Shown: positions 17,273-25,561 of the stretch, piece after piece
Layout: each line of letters opens with the position of its first letter
Position numbering within the stretch: the stretch's first letter is position 1
From: an uncultured Selenomonadales bacterium
GTDB taxonomy: Bacteria > Bacillota > Negativicutes > Selenomonadales > Selenomonadaceae
DNA length: 64,000 nt
NCBI GenBank assembly: GCA_947307055.1
Contig: CAMZHX010000007.1
Coordinates: forward strand, 1-64,000
Direction: 5' to 3'
Notes under the pieces: generated by a model
Databases searched by the model: none
Seen by the model: the letters and a program-made list of their open reading frames with translations, nothing else
What the model was told of the DNA's origin: nothing
Made by a program: the position numbers and the translations under genes

Positions 17273-18997
17273 TTAAATATTGCTAAATTGTATGTTATAA
17301 AGGTTCCTGTACACCCCATTTAACGCTAAAAGCTCCTTATGCGTCCCAGATTCGCAAATTTTCCCCTTGTCTATTACAAAAATCTTGTCCGCGCTAAATA
17401 TCGTGCTCAATCGGTGCGCTATCACAAAACTTGTCCGGCCTTTCATCAATTCATCTAACGCCGCTTGTACTATTTTCTCACTTTCCGTATCAAGTGCGCT
17501 CGTTGCCTCGTCCAGTATCAAAATTTGCGGATTTTTTAGCATCGCTCGCGCTATCGCCATTCTTTGTCGCTGTCCGCCACTCAAATTCAATCCCCGCTCC
17601 CCTATTTGCGTTTCGTAGCCGTTCGGAAGCTCTAAAATAAAATTTTCAGCGTTCGCCGCCCTCGCCGCAGCTATTACTTCCTCATCTGTCGCATTTAATC
17701 GCCCATATCTTATATTTTCCATTACCGTCGTTGAAAATAACAGCGTTTCTTGCGGCACTATCCCAATTTGCTCCCGCAAACTGTCTATTTTTACGTCTCG
17801 TATGTCATATCCGTCAATTTTTATCGCTCCGGACGTCACATCGTAAAATCGCGGGATTAAATTCGCTATCGTCGACTTCCCAGCACCACTCGGTCCCACA
17901 AATGCTATCATTTGCCCCGATTTTACCTCGAAATTTACTTTTTCCAACGCATTATGTGCCCCGTCATAGCTAAAAGTTACGTTTTCAACGCTAACATTGC
18001 CTTTTATCTGCGGTAATTCTATCGCATTCGGCTTGTCATTCACCGTTTCGGGCAAATCTAGCACAAAAAATATCCTGTCGACCGCCGCCATCGCCTTTTG
18101 TAGCCGTCCGTATATCCTCGAAAGCCTTTTTATCGGGTTCGCAAGGTTTACAGCATAAGTTAGGAACGCTACTAACGACCCCGCAGTTATCATTCCGTTC
18201 ACAACTTCATATCCGCCAAACCATACTATCAATGTTACCGCTAATGCCGCTAAAAATTCGACTGTCGGCGTCAATAGGCTCGTAAATTGTACATTTTTCA
18301 TCGTCGCACGGAAATTTAGCTCGTTTTCTACTATGAATCGCTCTATTTCATATTTTTCGCGGACAAATGACTTCACAACTCGAATTGACGAGATACTTTC
18401 CTGCAAAAGCGACGTTATATCCGCTAATTTTTCTTGAATCACTCGGCTCGTCGATTTTATCTTTTTTCCAAAGATTTTCATCGCAAATCCCACTAATGGC
18501 ACCGTTATTAGCGTCAAAAGCGTCAATTTCCAGTCCAAATACAACATCATCACGACTGAACCAATTAAAATCGCGCCTTCCGTGAACATTTCTATTAAAT
18601 TATCCACTAATGCCGCTTGAATCGCTCCAACATCGTTTGTTAAATAGCTCATCGTCTCGCCGGTCTGGTGTTTATCGAAATACGCCATTGGCATGCGCTG
18701 AAATTTCCTAAACATCACTTCGCGCACGTCTACGACCACTCTTTGCCCGATATACGACACTAAATACGATTGTCCGTAATAAAATACGCCGCGAATCGCG
18801 AAAACTACAACGATACTCACTGAAATAAAATTTAGCATCGCCATATCGCGTTCGGCCAGCACTTTGTCTATCATATCTTTGATTATCCACGGCAAATACA
18901 AATTCGCGCCAGATGCTACCACTATGCAGATGATTGCAAGCCCAAATCGCCCTAAATACGGCTTAATATACTTTAAAAGTCGTTTATAATTCTTCAT
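17273..18997 (-). CDS. msbA: Lipid A export ABC transporter (MsbA-like)
   Basis: A 574-residue half-transporter: six-helix membrane domain (about 1-310), then an ATPase domain. Walker A GPSGAGKST (about residue 372), signature LSGGQRQR, Walker B ILILDEATSALD and the switch His in IAHRLST are all intact. MsbA flips core-lipid A across the inner membrane; the lpxB gene three genes upstream supports this assignment over a drug exporter. Its ATG overlaps the stop of the preceding small gene by 4 bp (ATGA). Confidence 0.88.
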   Translation of the reverse strand: MKNYKRLLKYIKPYLGRFGLAIICIVVASGANLYLPWIIKDMIDKVLAERDMAMLNFISVSIVVVFAIRGVFYYGQSYLVSYIGQRVVVDVREVMFRKFQRMPMAYFDKHQTGETMSYLTNDVGAIQAALVDNLIEMFTEGAILIGSVVMMLYLDWKLTLLTLITVPLVGFAMKIFGKKIKSTSRVIQEKLADITSLLQESISSIRVVKSFVREKYEIERFIVENELNFRATMKNVQFTSLLTPTVEFLAALAVTLIVWFGGYEVVNGMITAGSLVAFLTYAVNLANPIKRLSRIYGRLQKAMAAVDRIFFVLDLPETVNDKPNAIELPQIKGNVSVENVTFSYDGAHNALEKVNFEVKSGQMIAFVGPSGAGKSTIANLIPRFYDVTSGAIKIDGYDIRDVKIDSLREQIGIVPQETLLFSTTVMENIRYGRLNATDEEVIAAARAANAENFILELPNGYETQIGERGLNLSGGQRQRMAIARAMLKNPQILILDEATSALDTESEKIVQAALDELMKGRTSFVIAHRLSTIFSADKIFVIDKGKICESGTHKELLALNGVYRNLYNIQFSNI

Positions 18998-19227
18998 TTG
19001 CTAAAAAAAGGCTTTTCCCAGTCTTCAGAATAGCCAAATTCCTTTTGATTTTGTTTATAAATGCCCAACTGATTATAAATTGTGTCCAAAACTTCATGAT
19101 AAGCTAATTTTCGCCCTTCATTAAACTCACAAGGCTCTCTTTTTTCGTCATCAACCGATTCATAAGCATATTTCATTACACTGCCAATTATATATTTCAT
19201 TTCGTCCATATTAAGTTTTTTACGCAT
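18994..19227 (-). CDS. Small immunity-like protein, paralogue 2
   Basis: A 77-residue acidic/basic helical protein, clearly a paralogue of the gene just upstream: both share KKL..EMKYII, a Y-E-S block, KxEP then GR.LAY.E.LDTIY and FGY..DWE at the end. About half of positions match by eye. No signal or membrane segment. The family is not recognised. Small size, duplication and position after a phage-toxin-like gene suggest an immunity protein (inference). Overlaps the msbA start by 4 bp. Confidence 0.7.
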   Translation of the reverse strand: MRKKLNMDEMKYIIGSVMKYAYESVDDEKREPCEFNEGRKLAYHEVLDTIYNQLGIYKQNQKEFGYSEDWEKPFFSK

Positions 19228-19236
19228 GATTTTCTC

Positions 19237-19470
19237 CTAATTAGCCCAATATTTTCTTTCCCAGTCGTCAGGATAACCGAAATTACTAGTATTTTGCTCG
19301 CAAATTTCCAATCTGCTATAAATCGTGTCTAAAATTTCCCAATAAGCTAACGAACGCCCTTTATTAAGGTCTGTAGGCTCATTTTTTTCTTTTTTAGATG
19401 ATTCGTAGCCGTTTTTTACAATTTTATAGATGATATATTTCATTTCGGCGGCACTAAGCTTTTTATTCAT
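19237..19470 (-). CDS. Small immunity-like protein, paralogue 1
   Basis: A 77-residue protein paralogous to the next gene, 9 bp downstream. Its ATG overlaps the stop of the 88-aa toxin-like gene by 4 bp (ATGA), the usual coupling of toxin and immunity genes. It ends GYPDDWERKYWAN, rich in aromatic residues. Function unknown; the immunity role is inferred from context and size only. Confidence 0.7.
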   Translation of the reverse strand: MNKKLSAAEMKYIIYKIVKNGYESSKKEKNEPTDLNKGRSLAYWEILDTIYSRLEICEQNTSNFGYPDDWERKYWAN

Positions 19471-19733
19471 GATTTTTCACCTCTTTTTTCGAGTTCTTCG
19501 ATGCGATTTTGAATTGATTCCTTAAAATTTTCTATTTCTTTCTGCCAATGTCCTAATCTTCCTGATTGTCTGTCTGGTTCCGAAAACCAATCGGAATAAC
19601 TCTTCCACGGTTCTTTAATTTTCTGCTGATGTTCGATAATCTGCTTTTGAAATGAGCGAATTCCCTTGCGAAGTTGATTTGAAGATTGATTTTGCAAATT
19701 TTTCTCCGCGAATAATTGTAAATCAAAGTTCAA
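19467..19733 (-). CDS. Orphan MuF/phage-type toxin-like cassette
   Basis: An 88-residue protein beginning with TTG as MNFDLQLFAEKN, followed by a charged helical domain (KGIRSFQKQIIEHQQKIK, then HWQKEIENFKESI). FDLQ-x-F-A style starts are familiar from phage-derived proteins of this bacterial group, and a related FDVQRFG occurs in the MuF-derived gene at 30429. The domain looks like a C-terminal cassette cut free of a larger phage-head polymorphic toxin. The TTG overlaps the lpxB stop (TTGA) and the end overlaps the next gene, so all are co-translated. Toxicity is unproven; it could be an inert domain. Confidence 0.6.
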   Translation of the reverse strand: MNFDLQLFAEKNLQNQSSNQLRKGIRSFQKQIIEHQQKIKEPWKSYSDWFSEPDRQSGRLGHWQKEIENFKESIQNRIEELEKRGEKS

Positions 19734-20836
19734 GATTTGTCACCTGCTATTTCCAAGATTTTTTTAGCGATACGAGTAGCGGCTCCATGTTCGCCGAGCT
19801 TTTCGCAAGCTGATTGCAATTTTTTCACAACATCCGCCCTATTGTCAAGGATTTTAATGATTTCGGCTGAAATTTTTTGTGGCGTAACGTCATTTTGCAG
19901 GAGTTCTGGCAGAATTTTTTCGTTAGCGAGGATATTTGGCAGGCTGAAGTATTTTATATCGACTAAAAGCTTGCCGATGAGGAAATTTAGCGGAGCCATT
20001 TTGTATAAAACGACACAAGGCAGGTTTAGAAGGGCAGATTCCAAAATTACGGTGCCTGAAGTGGCGATAGCGGCGTCAGCAATGCTCATTAGGTCGTATC
20101 TGTGCGCGGAATTTACTAATTTTACGTCGAAACCGCTAACATTTATCAAATTTTCGACGTTATCAGCGACGGGAAGGAAAAATTTAAAATTTTTGTCTAA
20201 AAGTTTGGTAGTGGCGAGCATATCTGGCAAAAGAAGTTTAATTTCCTGTTTACGCGAGCCGGGCATAAGTAAAATAACTTTATCGGAAGGCTTAACGTCG
20301 AAAAATTTGCGTGAATCGGCATTTGACATAGAAATTTTGACGGTATCGACGAGCGGATTGCCTAAAAAGAAAATTTTAGCTCCGGCGGCTTGATAAACAG
20401 GCAATTCAAAAGGAAAAATGGAAATAAAAGCGTCAGCGACTTCCGCGCAGGCTTTAGCGCGACCTTTTCGCCACGCCCAAGCCGATGGAGGGATATAAGA
20501 GAGGATTTTTACGCCGAATTTCTTCACGCGACGAGCTAAACGCCAATTAAAGTCGGGATAATCGATTAAAACGAGCAAATCGGGCTTTTCGGCGCGAATA
20601 ATTTCGGTTAAGTCGTCGAGGAGCTTAAAAATCCTGCGAATGTTCATTAAAACTTCGACGACGCCCATAATATTGTAATTTTTGTAGTTGCGAACGAGTT
20701 TGACGCCAGAATTTTGCATAAGATTGCCGCCGAAGCCGATAATTTCGGTTTGAGGTGCGATTTTTTTGATTTGGCGAGCCAAAGAAGCTCCGTGAACGTC
20801 GCCGGAGGCCTCACCGGCAGAAAAAAACAGTTTCAA
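19730..20836 (-). CDS. lpxB: Lipid-A-disaccharide synthase
   Basis: A 368-residue GT19 glycosyltransferase joining UDP-2,3-diacylglucosamine to lipid X. It opens KLFFSAGEASGDVHG (residues 2-16), the LpxB signature, and has the SAWAWRKGRAK and LLMPGSRKQEI blocks. TTG start behind AGGAGG; an in-frame upstream extension crosses the promoter and is rejected. lpxA, lpxC, lpxD and lpxK are not in the window. The downstream partner is msbA, with three inserted small genes between. Confidence 0.95.
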   Translation of the reverse strand: MKLFFSAGEASGDVHGASLARQIKKIAPQTEIIGFGGNLMQNSGVKLVRNYKNYNIMGVVEVLMNIRRIFKLLDDLTEIIRAEKPDLLVLIDYPDFNWRLARRVKKFGVKILSYIPPSAWAWRKGRAKACAEVADAFISIFPFELPVYQAAGAKIFFLGNPLVDTVKISMSNADSRKFFDVKPSDKVILLMPGSRKQEIKLLLPDMLATTKLLDKNFKFFLPVADNVENLINVSGFDVKLVNSAHRYDLMSIADAAIATSGTVILESALLNLPCVVLYKMAPLNFLIGKLLVDIKYFSLPNILANEKILPELLQNDVTPQKISAEIIKILDNRADVVKKLQSACEKLGEHGAATRIAKKILEIAGDKS

Positions 20837-20861
20837 AGCTAAAAAACCTCCTTTGGAGGCA

Positions 20862-20890
20862 ATTATATTGATTGAGCGGGAAAAATTCAA
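20862..20890 (-). promoter_or_regulatory. Sigma70-type promoter for lpxB
   Basis: Minus strand TTGAAT (20885-20890), 17-bp spacer, TATAAT (20862-20867), about 25 bp before the TTG start. It would drive lpxB, the cassette and msbA. Confidence 0.65.
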
Positions 20891-20953
20891 CTTGAAAGGC
20901 GATTTAAACGTTGAAAAGAGGTTTTGAAGTACGATTTTAAAGGGCAAAAGACA

Positions 20954-20973
20954 AAATCCAATATATTGGATTT
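20954..20973 (-). terminator. 20-bp perfect palindrome after the nitroreductase gene
   Basis: A fully self-complementary AT-rich stretch (AAATCCAATA and its mirror), 5 bp past the stop, followed on the minus strand by TGTCTTTTG. Either a weak terminator or a protein-binding site. Confidence 0.45.
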
Positions 20974-20978
20974 GAATA

Positions 20979-21785
20979 TCAAATGATTTTAAAATGCGCC
21001 GGCTCGCGTTGAACCGTCCGCTGATATTTTATTGACGGCACGCCCAACAACATTACATACGCTAGCGAATAGCCGTTGGGGATTTCTAAGAACTCCATGA
21101 CTTCGGGGATTTCTCGCGCTATCGTCAAGGCGGCGTCCGTCCAAAGCGTGCCCAAGCCCAAACTTTGCGCGTAAAGTTCCAAATATGCCATTGGGATTAT
21201 TGGGTCGGCATTTTCGCAACCTGGAATTGTTTTTGACAGGTCGATTGATACCGCGACAAGCGACGACGCCCCGCGATAAATAAAGTCGACGCCGTTTTGA
21301 AGTTTATCCAAGAAAAATTTCATAATCGGCGAGGGATTATCGCTTGCGGCCATTGCTTTGTAAGTAATTTTTTCGATAGTCCGCATTTTTTCTGCCGTGC
21401 CGATTATGCTGAAGTGCAAATTTTCTTTATTGCCACCCGTCGGCGGGTAATTCAGCATTTCGGTTAATTTCGTCATAATTTCCGGCGCAATGTCTTGCTT
21501 CTTGTAGAAACGAAAACTCCTGCGCGATTTTATCAGCCTCAACAACTCGTCGCTATTCCAATTACCGACCGGCTCCGAGTCTGCAGGATTTTTCCCGCCG
21601 AATGATAACGCGCCAACAGGGCAAATCGCCATGCAATGTTGACAACCAACGCAATAATTATCGCCGTTCTCAATGTACGCGGGAAATTTTTCGGCGTCGA
21701 ATTGAATGCAGCCAACAATGCAATCTCGAATGCACTTCCCGCAACGAATACATTTACTTTTATCAATCGTAATGCTCTTTTTCAT
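20979..21785 (-). CDS. Ferredoxin-nitroreductase fusion protein
   Basis: A 268-residue protein. Two 4Fe-4S motifs occupy the N-terminus (Cys 12, 15, 18, 22 and Cys 45, 48, 51, 55); an FMN nitroreductase domain follows from about residue 80 (IKSRRSFRFY, PPTGGNKENLHF, then AYLELYAQSLGLGT). Such fusions reduce substrates with electrons passed from ferredoxin clusters to FMN. The substrate is unknown. It sits between the terminator of the ferritin-like gene and a palindrome, so it appears to be a single-gene transcript. Confidence 0.9.
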   Translation of the reverse strand: MKKSITIDKSKCIRCGKCIRDCIVGCIQFDAEKFPAYIENGDNYCVGCQHCMAICPVGALSFGGKNPADSEPVGNWNSDELLRLIKSRRSFRFYKKQDIAPEIMTKLTEMLNYPPTGGNKENLHFSIIGTAEKMRTIEKITYKAMAASDNPSPIMKFFLDKLQNGVDFIYRGASSLVAVSIDLSKTIPGCENADPIIPMAYLELYAQSLGLGTLWTDAALTIAREIPEVMEFLEIPNGYSLAYVMLLGVPSIKYQRTVQREPAHFKII

Positions 21786-21809
21786 GTAAAGCTCTCCCAG
21801 AAACGCTTT

Positions 21810-21843
21810 AAAAAATACCCGCGCAGATTTTCTGCAACGGGCA
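21810..21843 (-). terminator. Terminator after the ferritin-like gene
   Basis: Minus strand GCCCGTTGCAGA / TCTGCGCGGGT stem-loop followed by ATTTTTT. Confidence 0.75.
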
Positions 21844-21857
21844 AGAAAAATTTTAAA

Positions 21858-22310
21858 TTAGAGTTGTTTAGCGAGCCAATTTTGCTTGCCGATAAGCTCA
21901 ATCAATGCAAGCTGTTGTTCCGCCCAATACATGTCGCCTTCTTCGTCCTGATAATAATCCCTCAAAATTCCAAAGGTAGTCGGGTCGTCCTGCGCGGCTT
22001 TGACGAGTTCTTTGAGCCAAGCTAAGCCGTCCTTTGAAACTTGCAAATCGTGCTTGAGATACTCGACAACGTCCCATTTGACAGGCGCGGCGTTCTTAGC
22101 CTCAAGCTTGACTTCAACGTCCAAATCGATAAGGCGGTCGATGCACTTGACGACGTAACCGCGTTCTTCGGCGGCGTGCTCCTCGTACTGCTTAGCGAGT
22201 TTGCTAAAACCTTGACTAGCGAAAATCCGCGACTGAATGATATGCCCGTCGGCTTGTTGAGCCAACTCCGTGACGATAGTTTGAAGCCCTTCGATAACTT
22301 TTTTGTCCAT
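21858..22310 (-). CDS. Ferritin-like / bacterioferritin-related protein
   Basis: A 150-residue four-helix protein. Helix 2 carries YEEHAAEERGY, the Glu-x-x-His metal motif, and a later helix DYYQDEEGDMYWAEQQLALI supplies further carboxylates, as in bacterioferritin/Dps-like proteins. Likely iron storage or peroxide handling in the cytoplasm. The ATG lies 21 bp after the cupin gene, behind an AGGAGG site. Last gene of a small redox operon ending at the terminator 21810-21843. Ferroxidase activity is inferred only. Confidence 0.78.
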   Translation of the reverse strand: MDKKVIEGLQTIVTELAQQADGHIIQSRIFASQGFSKLAKQYEEHAAEERGYVVKCIDRLIDLDVEVKLEAKNAAPVKWDVVEYLKHDLQVSKDGLAWLKELVKAAQDDPTTFGILRDYYQDEEGDMYWAEQQLALIELIGKQNWLAKQL

Positions 22311-22331
22311 GCAATTTCCTCCTAAAAATTT

Positions 22332-22643
22332 TTAGTCGTTCGGGTCGTCGACGTAATCAACTTCGGAATAGCCCGCGTGCAAAGTGATTTGATGACGCAA
22401 GCCCGCCGGAATAAAATACGTCTCGCCCGCGCTGTAAACTTTGCTTTCGCCGTTTGCAGTGAAGGTGCATGAACCCGTAACGACAATCGTCCACTGCGCG
22501 GCGTGCGCGTGTTCTGGGAAAACAACTTCCTTTTCCGCGCTCACAAAGTATACCGTACCGGTAGAAGTATGGTCAACATGGACTTCCAAGCCGTCAAGAC
22601 CGTAATTGCGTGTTGGAACTTTCTTTATGATGTCAGGGAACAC
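22332..22643 (-). CDS. Cupin-domain protein
   Basis: A 103-residue single cupin barrel. Motif 1 is seen as FPEHAHAAQWTIVVTGSC (two His and the expected Gly), motif 2 as YFIPAGLRHQITLH. Small cupins of this type bind a metal and may be regulatory or enzymatic. It follows the flavodoxin-fold oxidoreductase by 9 bp. Confidence 0.85.
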   Translation of the reverse strand: MFPDIIKKVPTRNYGLDGLEVHVDHTSTGTVYFVSAEKEVVFPEHAHAAQWTIVVTGSCTFTANGESKVYSAGETYFIPAGLRHQITLHAGYSEVDYVDDPND

Positions 22644-22652
22644 GTTATCGCC

Positions 22653-23213
22653 TCACAATGATTTTATGCACTCGACGATATTATCAGCGTGTTTCTTTGC
22701 TTTGTCAATAAGGGCTTGCTTTTGCTCGTCAGTCGTGACGCCGGGAACGCACATCATGCCGCCGATATAAAATAACTTTTTGAAATCGAGCTTACACAGT
22801 GCGGCGAAATTTTTAATCTGATAACTGAACTCTTCGACGGTATGACCCATAACGCCTTCCGCCGAGTAAGCGACATCAGGTGCGCCCATAGTCAACGAGG
22901 CAATTAACGCTTTACCGGCAAGCGCGGTGCCCTTCGAGCCGTAAGCCCAGCCGTGTTCCATAACTTTATCAATGTAGAGTTTGAGCAGACCGGGCAAGCC
23001 GTACCAATGCATTGGGTATTGGAAGATAATGACGTCGGCCTTTTCGAGTGCGGCTTGTTCGGCTTTGATGTCGAATTGATAATCGGGATAGAGTTCGCAA
23101 AGCTTACGGATTTCGACTTGCGGACATTTCGCGGCGATTTCGTCCAGAATAGTTTTGTTTGCGACGGAAGTTTTCAAATCGGGGTGTCCGCAGACAATCA
23201 CAACGTTTTTCAT
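22653..23213 (-). CDS. NAD(P)H-dependent flavin oxidoreductase (flavodoxin-like fold)
   Basis: A 186-residue member of the NQO1/MdaB/KefF-type quinone reductase family. It starts [18 protein letters not shown] and has the family [19 protein letters not shown] block (about residues 64-82) and the EHGWAYG loop. It would reduce quinones or similar electrophiles with NAD(P)H and FMN/FAD. Its ATG overlaps the aldolase stop by 4 bp. Together with the cupin and ferritin-like genes it looks like an oxidative/electrophile response operon (inference). Confidence 0.88.
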   Translation of the reverse strand: MKNVVIVCGHPDLKTSVANKTILDEIAAKCPQVEIRKLCELYPDYQFDIKAEQAALEKADVIIFQYPMHWYGLPGLLKLYIDKVMEHGWAYGSKGTALAGKALIASLTMGAPDVAYSAEGVMGHTVEEFSYQIKNFAALCKLDFKKLFYIGGMMCVPGVTTDEQKQALIDKAKKHADNIVECIKSL

Positions 23214-24001
23214 TTGCCGATAGCCTCCTTGTAGGTCTTCAAGGTATTATCGGTCGCCGTCGTCAAAAAGGCAGTGTCGCCGCCCAAGATGATAAACGAA
23301 ATGCCCAAATCGACAAAGCGTTTCGCCTGCTCGGTGGTCAAAGCGATTGTGCCAACGGGTTTACCCAATGCGTGAATTCGTTTAATCATGTCGTCCATAG
23401 CCGCTTCAACTTCGGGGTGGAAAATGTTAATGCCGTGCCCCATGTCGACCGCCAAATCAATCGGCCCCAAGAAAACTGCTCCGACGCCCGGCGTATTGGT
23501 TATGGCGTCGAGATTTTCCCAACCGCGCACGCTTTCAATTTGCGGCAGAATGCAAATTTCATCGACGTTGCGTTCGAGGTAATCGGGGTGGCGATTGAAT
23601 CGACCTGCGCGGACTGCCGACGCTCCAAAGCCGCGATTGCCTCTGGGCGCGTAGCTCGCCCAATACATAATGTCTTCGGTCTCCTCGCCGGTCTCGACTT
23701 TCGGGATAATAATATTTTGAATGCCGCCGTCGAGCAGTTGTTTGATAATGCCGGTGCCGGCCTGCGGAATTCTGACAACTGGTGTCATATCGTAAGCGGC
23801 AATGGCTCTGGCAATGTCCAAAATCGTCGTGACGGTATGCCCGCCGTGTTCGCCGTCGACAAAAAGAAAATCAAAATCGCTCGTCGCTAAAATCTCAGCA
23901 ACCTCCGCCGAAGTCGTTTCCTGCCCGACGCCGTATTGAAGTTTGCCCGCCTCGATGCCGTGCTTAAATTTGTTGTGCAGATAGTCTTTGACCATTGGCA
24001 T
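23210..24001 (-). CDS. HpcH/HpaI-family aldolase
   Basis: A 263-residue class II pyruvate aldolase of the HpaI/RhmA type, cleaving 2-keto-3-deoxy acids to pyruvate and an aldehyde. Metal and catalytic blocks are [11 protein letters not shown] (about residues 40-50), [26 protein letters not shown] and [12 protein letters not shown]. The ATG was chosen because GGGAGG lies 9 bp upstream. First gene of the operon that continues with oxidoreductase, cupin and ferritin-like genes. Substrate unknown. Confidence 0.88.
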   Translation of the reverse strand: MPMVKDYLHNKFKHGIEAGKLQYGVGQETTSAEVAEILATSDFDFLFVDGEHGGHTVTTILDIARAIAAYDMTPVVRIPQAGTGIIKQLLDGGIQNIIIPKVETGEETEDIMYWASYAPRGNRGFGASAVRAGRFNRHPDYLERNVDEICILPQIESVRGWENLDAITNTPGVGAVFLGPIDLAVDMGHGINIFHPEVEAAMDDMIKRIHALGKPVGTIALTTEQAKRFVDLGISFIILGGDTAFLTTATDNTLKTYKEAIGK

Positions 24002-24102
24002 AAAAAATCGCCTCCCAAAAAATTTCTGCAAAAATTTTACATGGGCGGCGGCGTCAATTCAATTTTCAATGCGGCAAATTTATAAATCGGCTTTATGAAA
24101 AT

Positions 24103-24657
24103 TCAGATTTGTAAAAGCAACGGCTTGAGCGGTTCGGGCATCGCCTCGACGAAAAATTTTGCCATTTCTCGCGGCGAACAATCCCACCTGCTAAGTGCCC
24201 AATCTTTTATAAACTCCGAAGCCGCACGCATATAAAATTTTATGCAAAAGTAAATTTCCGGCGTGAGTTCGTCAAAATTATACCTCGCCTTTATCCAATC
24301 CTCTAACAATTTAATCGCGTAATCGTTAGTGGCGTAGCGAAAAGAATTTTGCCCGACCGCATTTTTTAACAGGTTCGTATAAAAATTTTCATCCTCAAGG
24401 ACAATTTCCATACACTTACAAATAACGTCCTCGAAAGAATTCGTGACGCCGAAATTTTTCATCGCCGCCTCGACCTTTTGATTGTAAATCCACGCCATTA
24501 GCTCGTACTTGTCGCGGAAGTGATTGTAAAACGTCGGCGGCGTGAGCCCGCAATTTTTAGTCAGCTCCTTAATCGTGATTTTGTCGACGGCTTTGAATTG
24601 CGACAACTCCTTGAGCGATTCGGCGAGCAATTCCTTTGTCGATTGACGCGCAATCAT
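24103..24657 (-). CDS. TetR/AcrR-family transcriptional regulator
   Basis: A 184-residue regulator. The N-terminal helix-turn-helix shows ITIKELTKNCGLTPPTFYNHF (abbreviated: IKELTKNCGLTPPTFYNHF) at about residues 27-45 and DKYELMAWIY after it; the C-terminal ligand domain is DhaS-like. ATG behind GAGGTGG, 10 bp after truA. The aldolase-oxidoreductase operon begins 100 bp downstream on the same strand and is the most likely target (inference from position). Confidence 0.86.
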   Translation of the reverse strand: MIARQSTKELLAESLKELSQFKAVDKITIKELTKNCGLTPPTFYNHFRDKYELMAWIYNQKVEAAMKNFGVTNSFEDVICKCMEIVLEDENFYTNLLKNAVGQNSFRYATNDYAIKLLEDWIKARYNFDELTPEIYFCIKFYMRAASEFIKDWALSRWDCSPREMAKFFVEAMPEPLKPLLLQI

Positions 24658-24667
24658 TTCGACCACC

Positions 24668-25456
24668 TCAATAAAAAACTTCTTGCAAGCAAAGCCCTTG
24701 AGCGGGCGCGGTCGCGGGCAATAAACTTCTGTCGCGAGCATCGAGAATTTTTTTGAAGTCGTCGACAGTCAAACGACCTCGCCCAACCGCGACAACTCCC
24801 GCCGTAATGTTCCGCGCCATGTGATATAAAAAGCCGCTCGCGTGGATTTTAATCGTCAAGACATCGCCGCCGAAAATATTCTCGCTGAAAATTTCCGCCG
24901 CGTAAATCGTCCGAACAGGATTCATATTTGGCGCACCGCCCGCCGCTTTGAAACTCGAAAAATCATGCGTGCCAACCAAAATGTTCAGAGTCTCGCGCAT
25001 TGCATTGACTTCGAGCGGGCGGAAGATATGCCAAGCAAAGCGACTGACAAAAGGATTCGACGACGCGCCGCGCAGAATTCTGTAGAGATAAATTTTACTT
25101 TTCGCGCTGTGGAGTGCGCTGAAATTTTTATCGACCTCGCGCGCCTCGCGGACGATAATATCTGCGGGCAAAATCGTACTTGCGGCGAGCGGAATTTTTT
25201 CAAGTGGGATTCTGCCGTCGGTGAAAAAGTTGACGACCTGACCAAAAGCATGGACTCCCGCATCAGTTCGACCGGCCGCCGCTAACTCAATCTTGTCGCC
25301 GAAAATTTTTTCTAGCCGCTCCTCCAAAACATTTTGAACGGCGACTCGCGGCGGGCTCTGCCATTGAAAGCCGTTGTAATTCGTGCCGTCGTAGGCGATT
25401 GTCAACGCGATATTGCGCCGACGAAGTTTCATTTCCTGTCTATGTTCTGACCTCAA
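24668..25456 (-). CDS. truA: tRNA pseudouridine(38-40) synthase TruA
   Basis: A 262-residue TruA converting U38-U40 of tRNA anticodon arms to pseudouridine. The catalytic Asp is in AAGRTDAGVHA (about residue 61); IAYDGTNYNGFQWQ opens the domain and FLYHMARNI is near the end. The start is uncertain: a TTG at 25456 has an AAGGG site 6 bp away, while an ATG eight codons later (25432) matches the usual family start but has no well-spaced site. Confidence 0.93.
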   Translation of the reverse strand: MRSEHRQEMKLRRRNIALTIAYDGTNYNGFQWQSPPRVAVQNVLEERLEKIFGDKIELAAAGRTDAGVHAFGQVVNFFTDGRIPLEKIPLAASTILPADIIVREAREVDKNFSALHSAKSKIYLYRILRGASSNPFVSRFAWHIFRPLEVNAMRETLNILVGTHDFSSFKAAGGAPNMNPVRTIYAAEIFSENIFGGDVLTIKIHASGFLYHMARNITAGVVAVGRGRLTVDDFKKILDARDRSLLPATAPAQGLCLQEVFY

Positions 25457-25479
25457 AATTTTCCCTTCTCTCGTGTGCT

Positions 25480-25508
25480 ATTATAAGCGAACGTGAAAAA
25501 TTTTTGAA
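25480..25508 (-). promoter_or_regulatory. Promoter for truA
   Basis: Minus strand TTCAAA (25503-25508), 17-bp spacer, TATAAT (25480-25485), in the 70-105-bp divergent gap between truA and the DUF445 gene. Confidence 0.5.
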
Positions 25509-25561
25509 GACATACGCGAAGTTTCGTGATAAAATGTTTTAAAATTGGAGGTGAAAAATTT

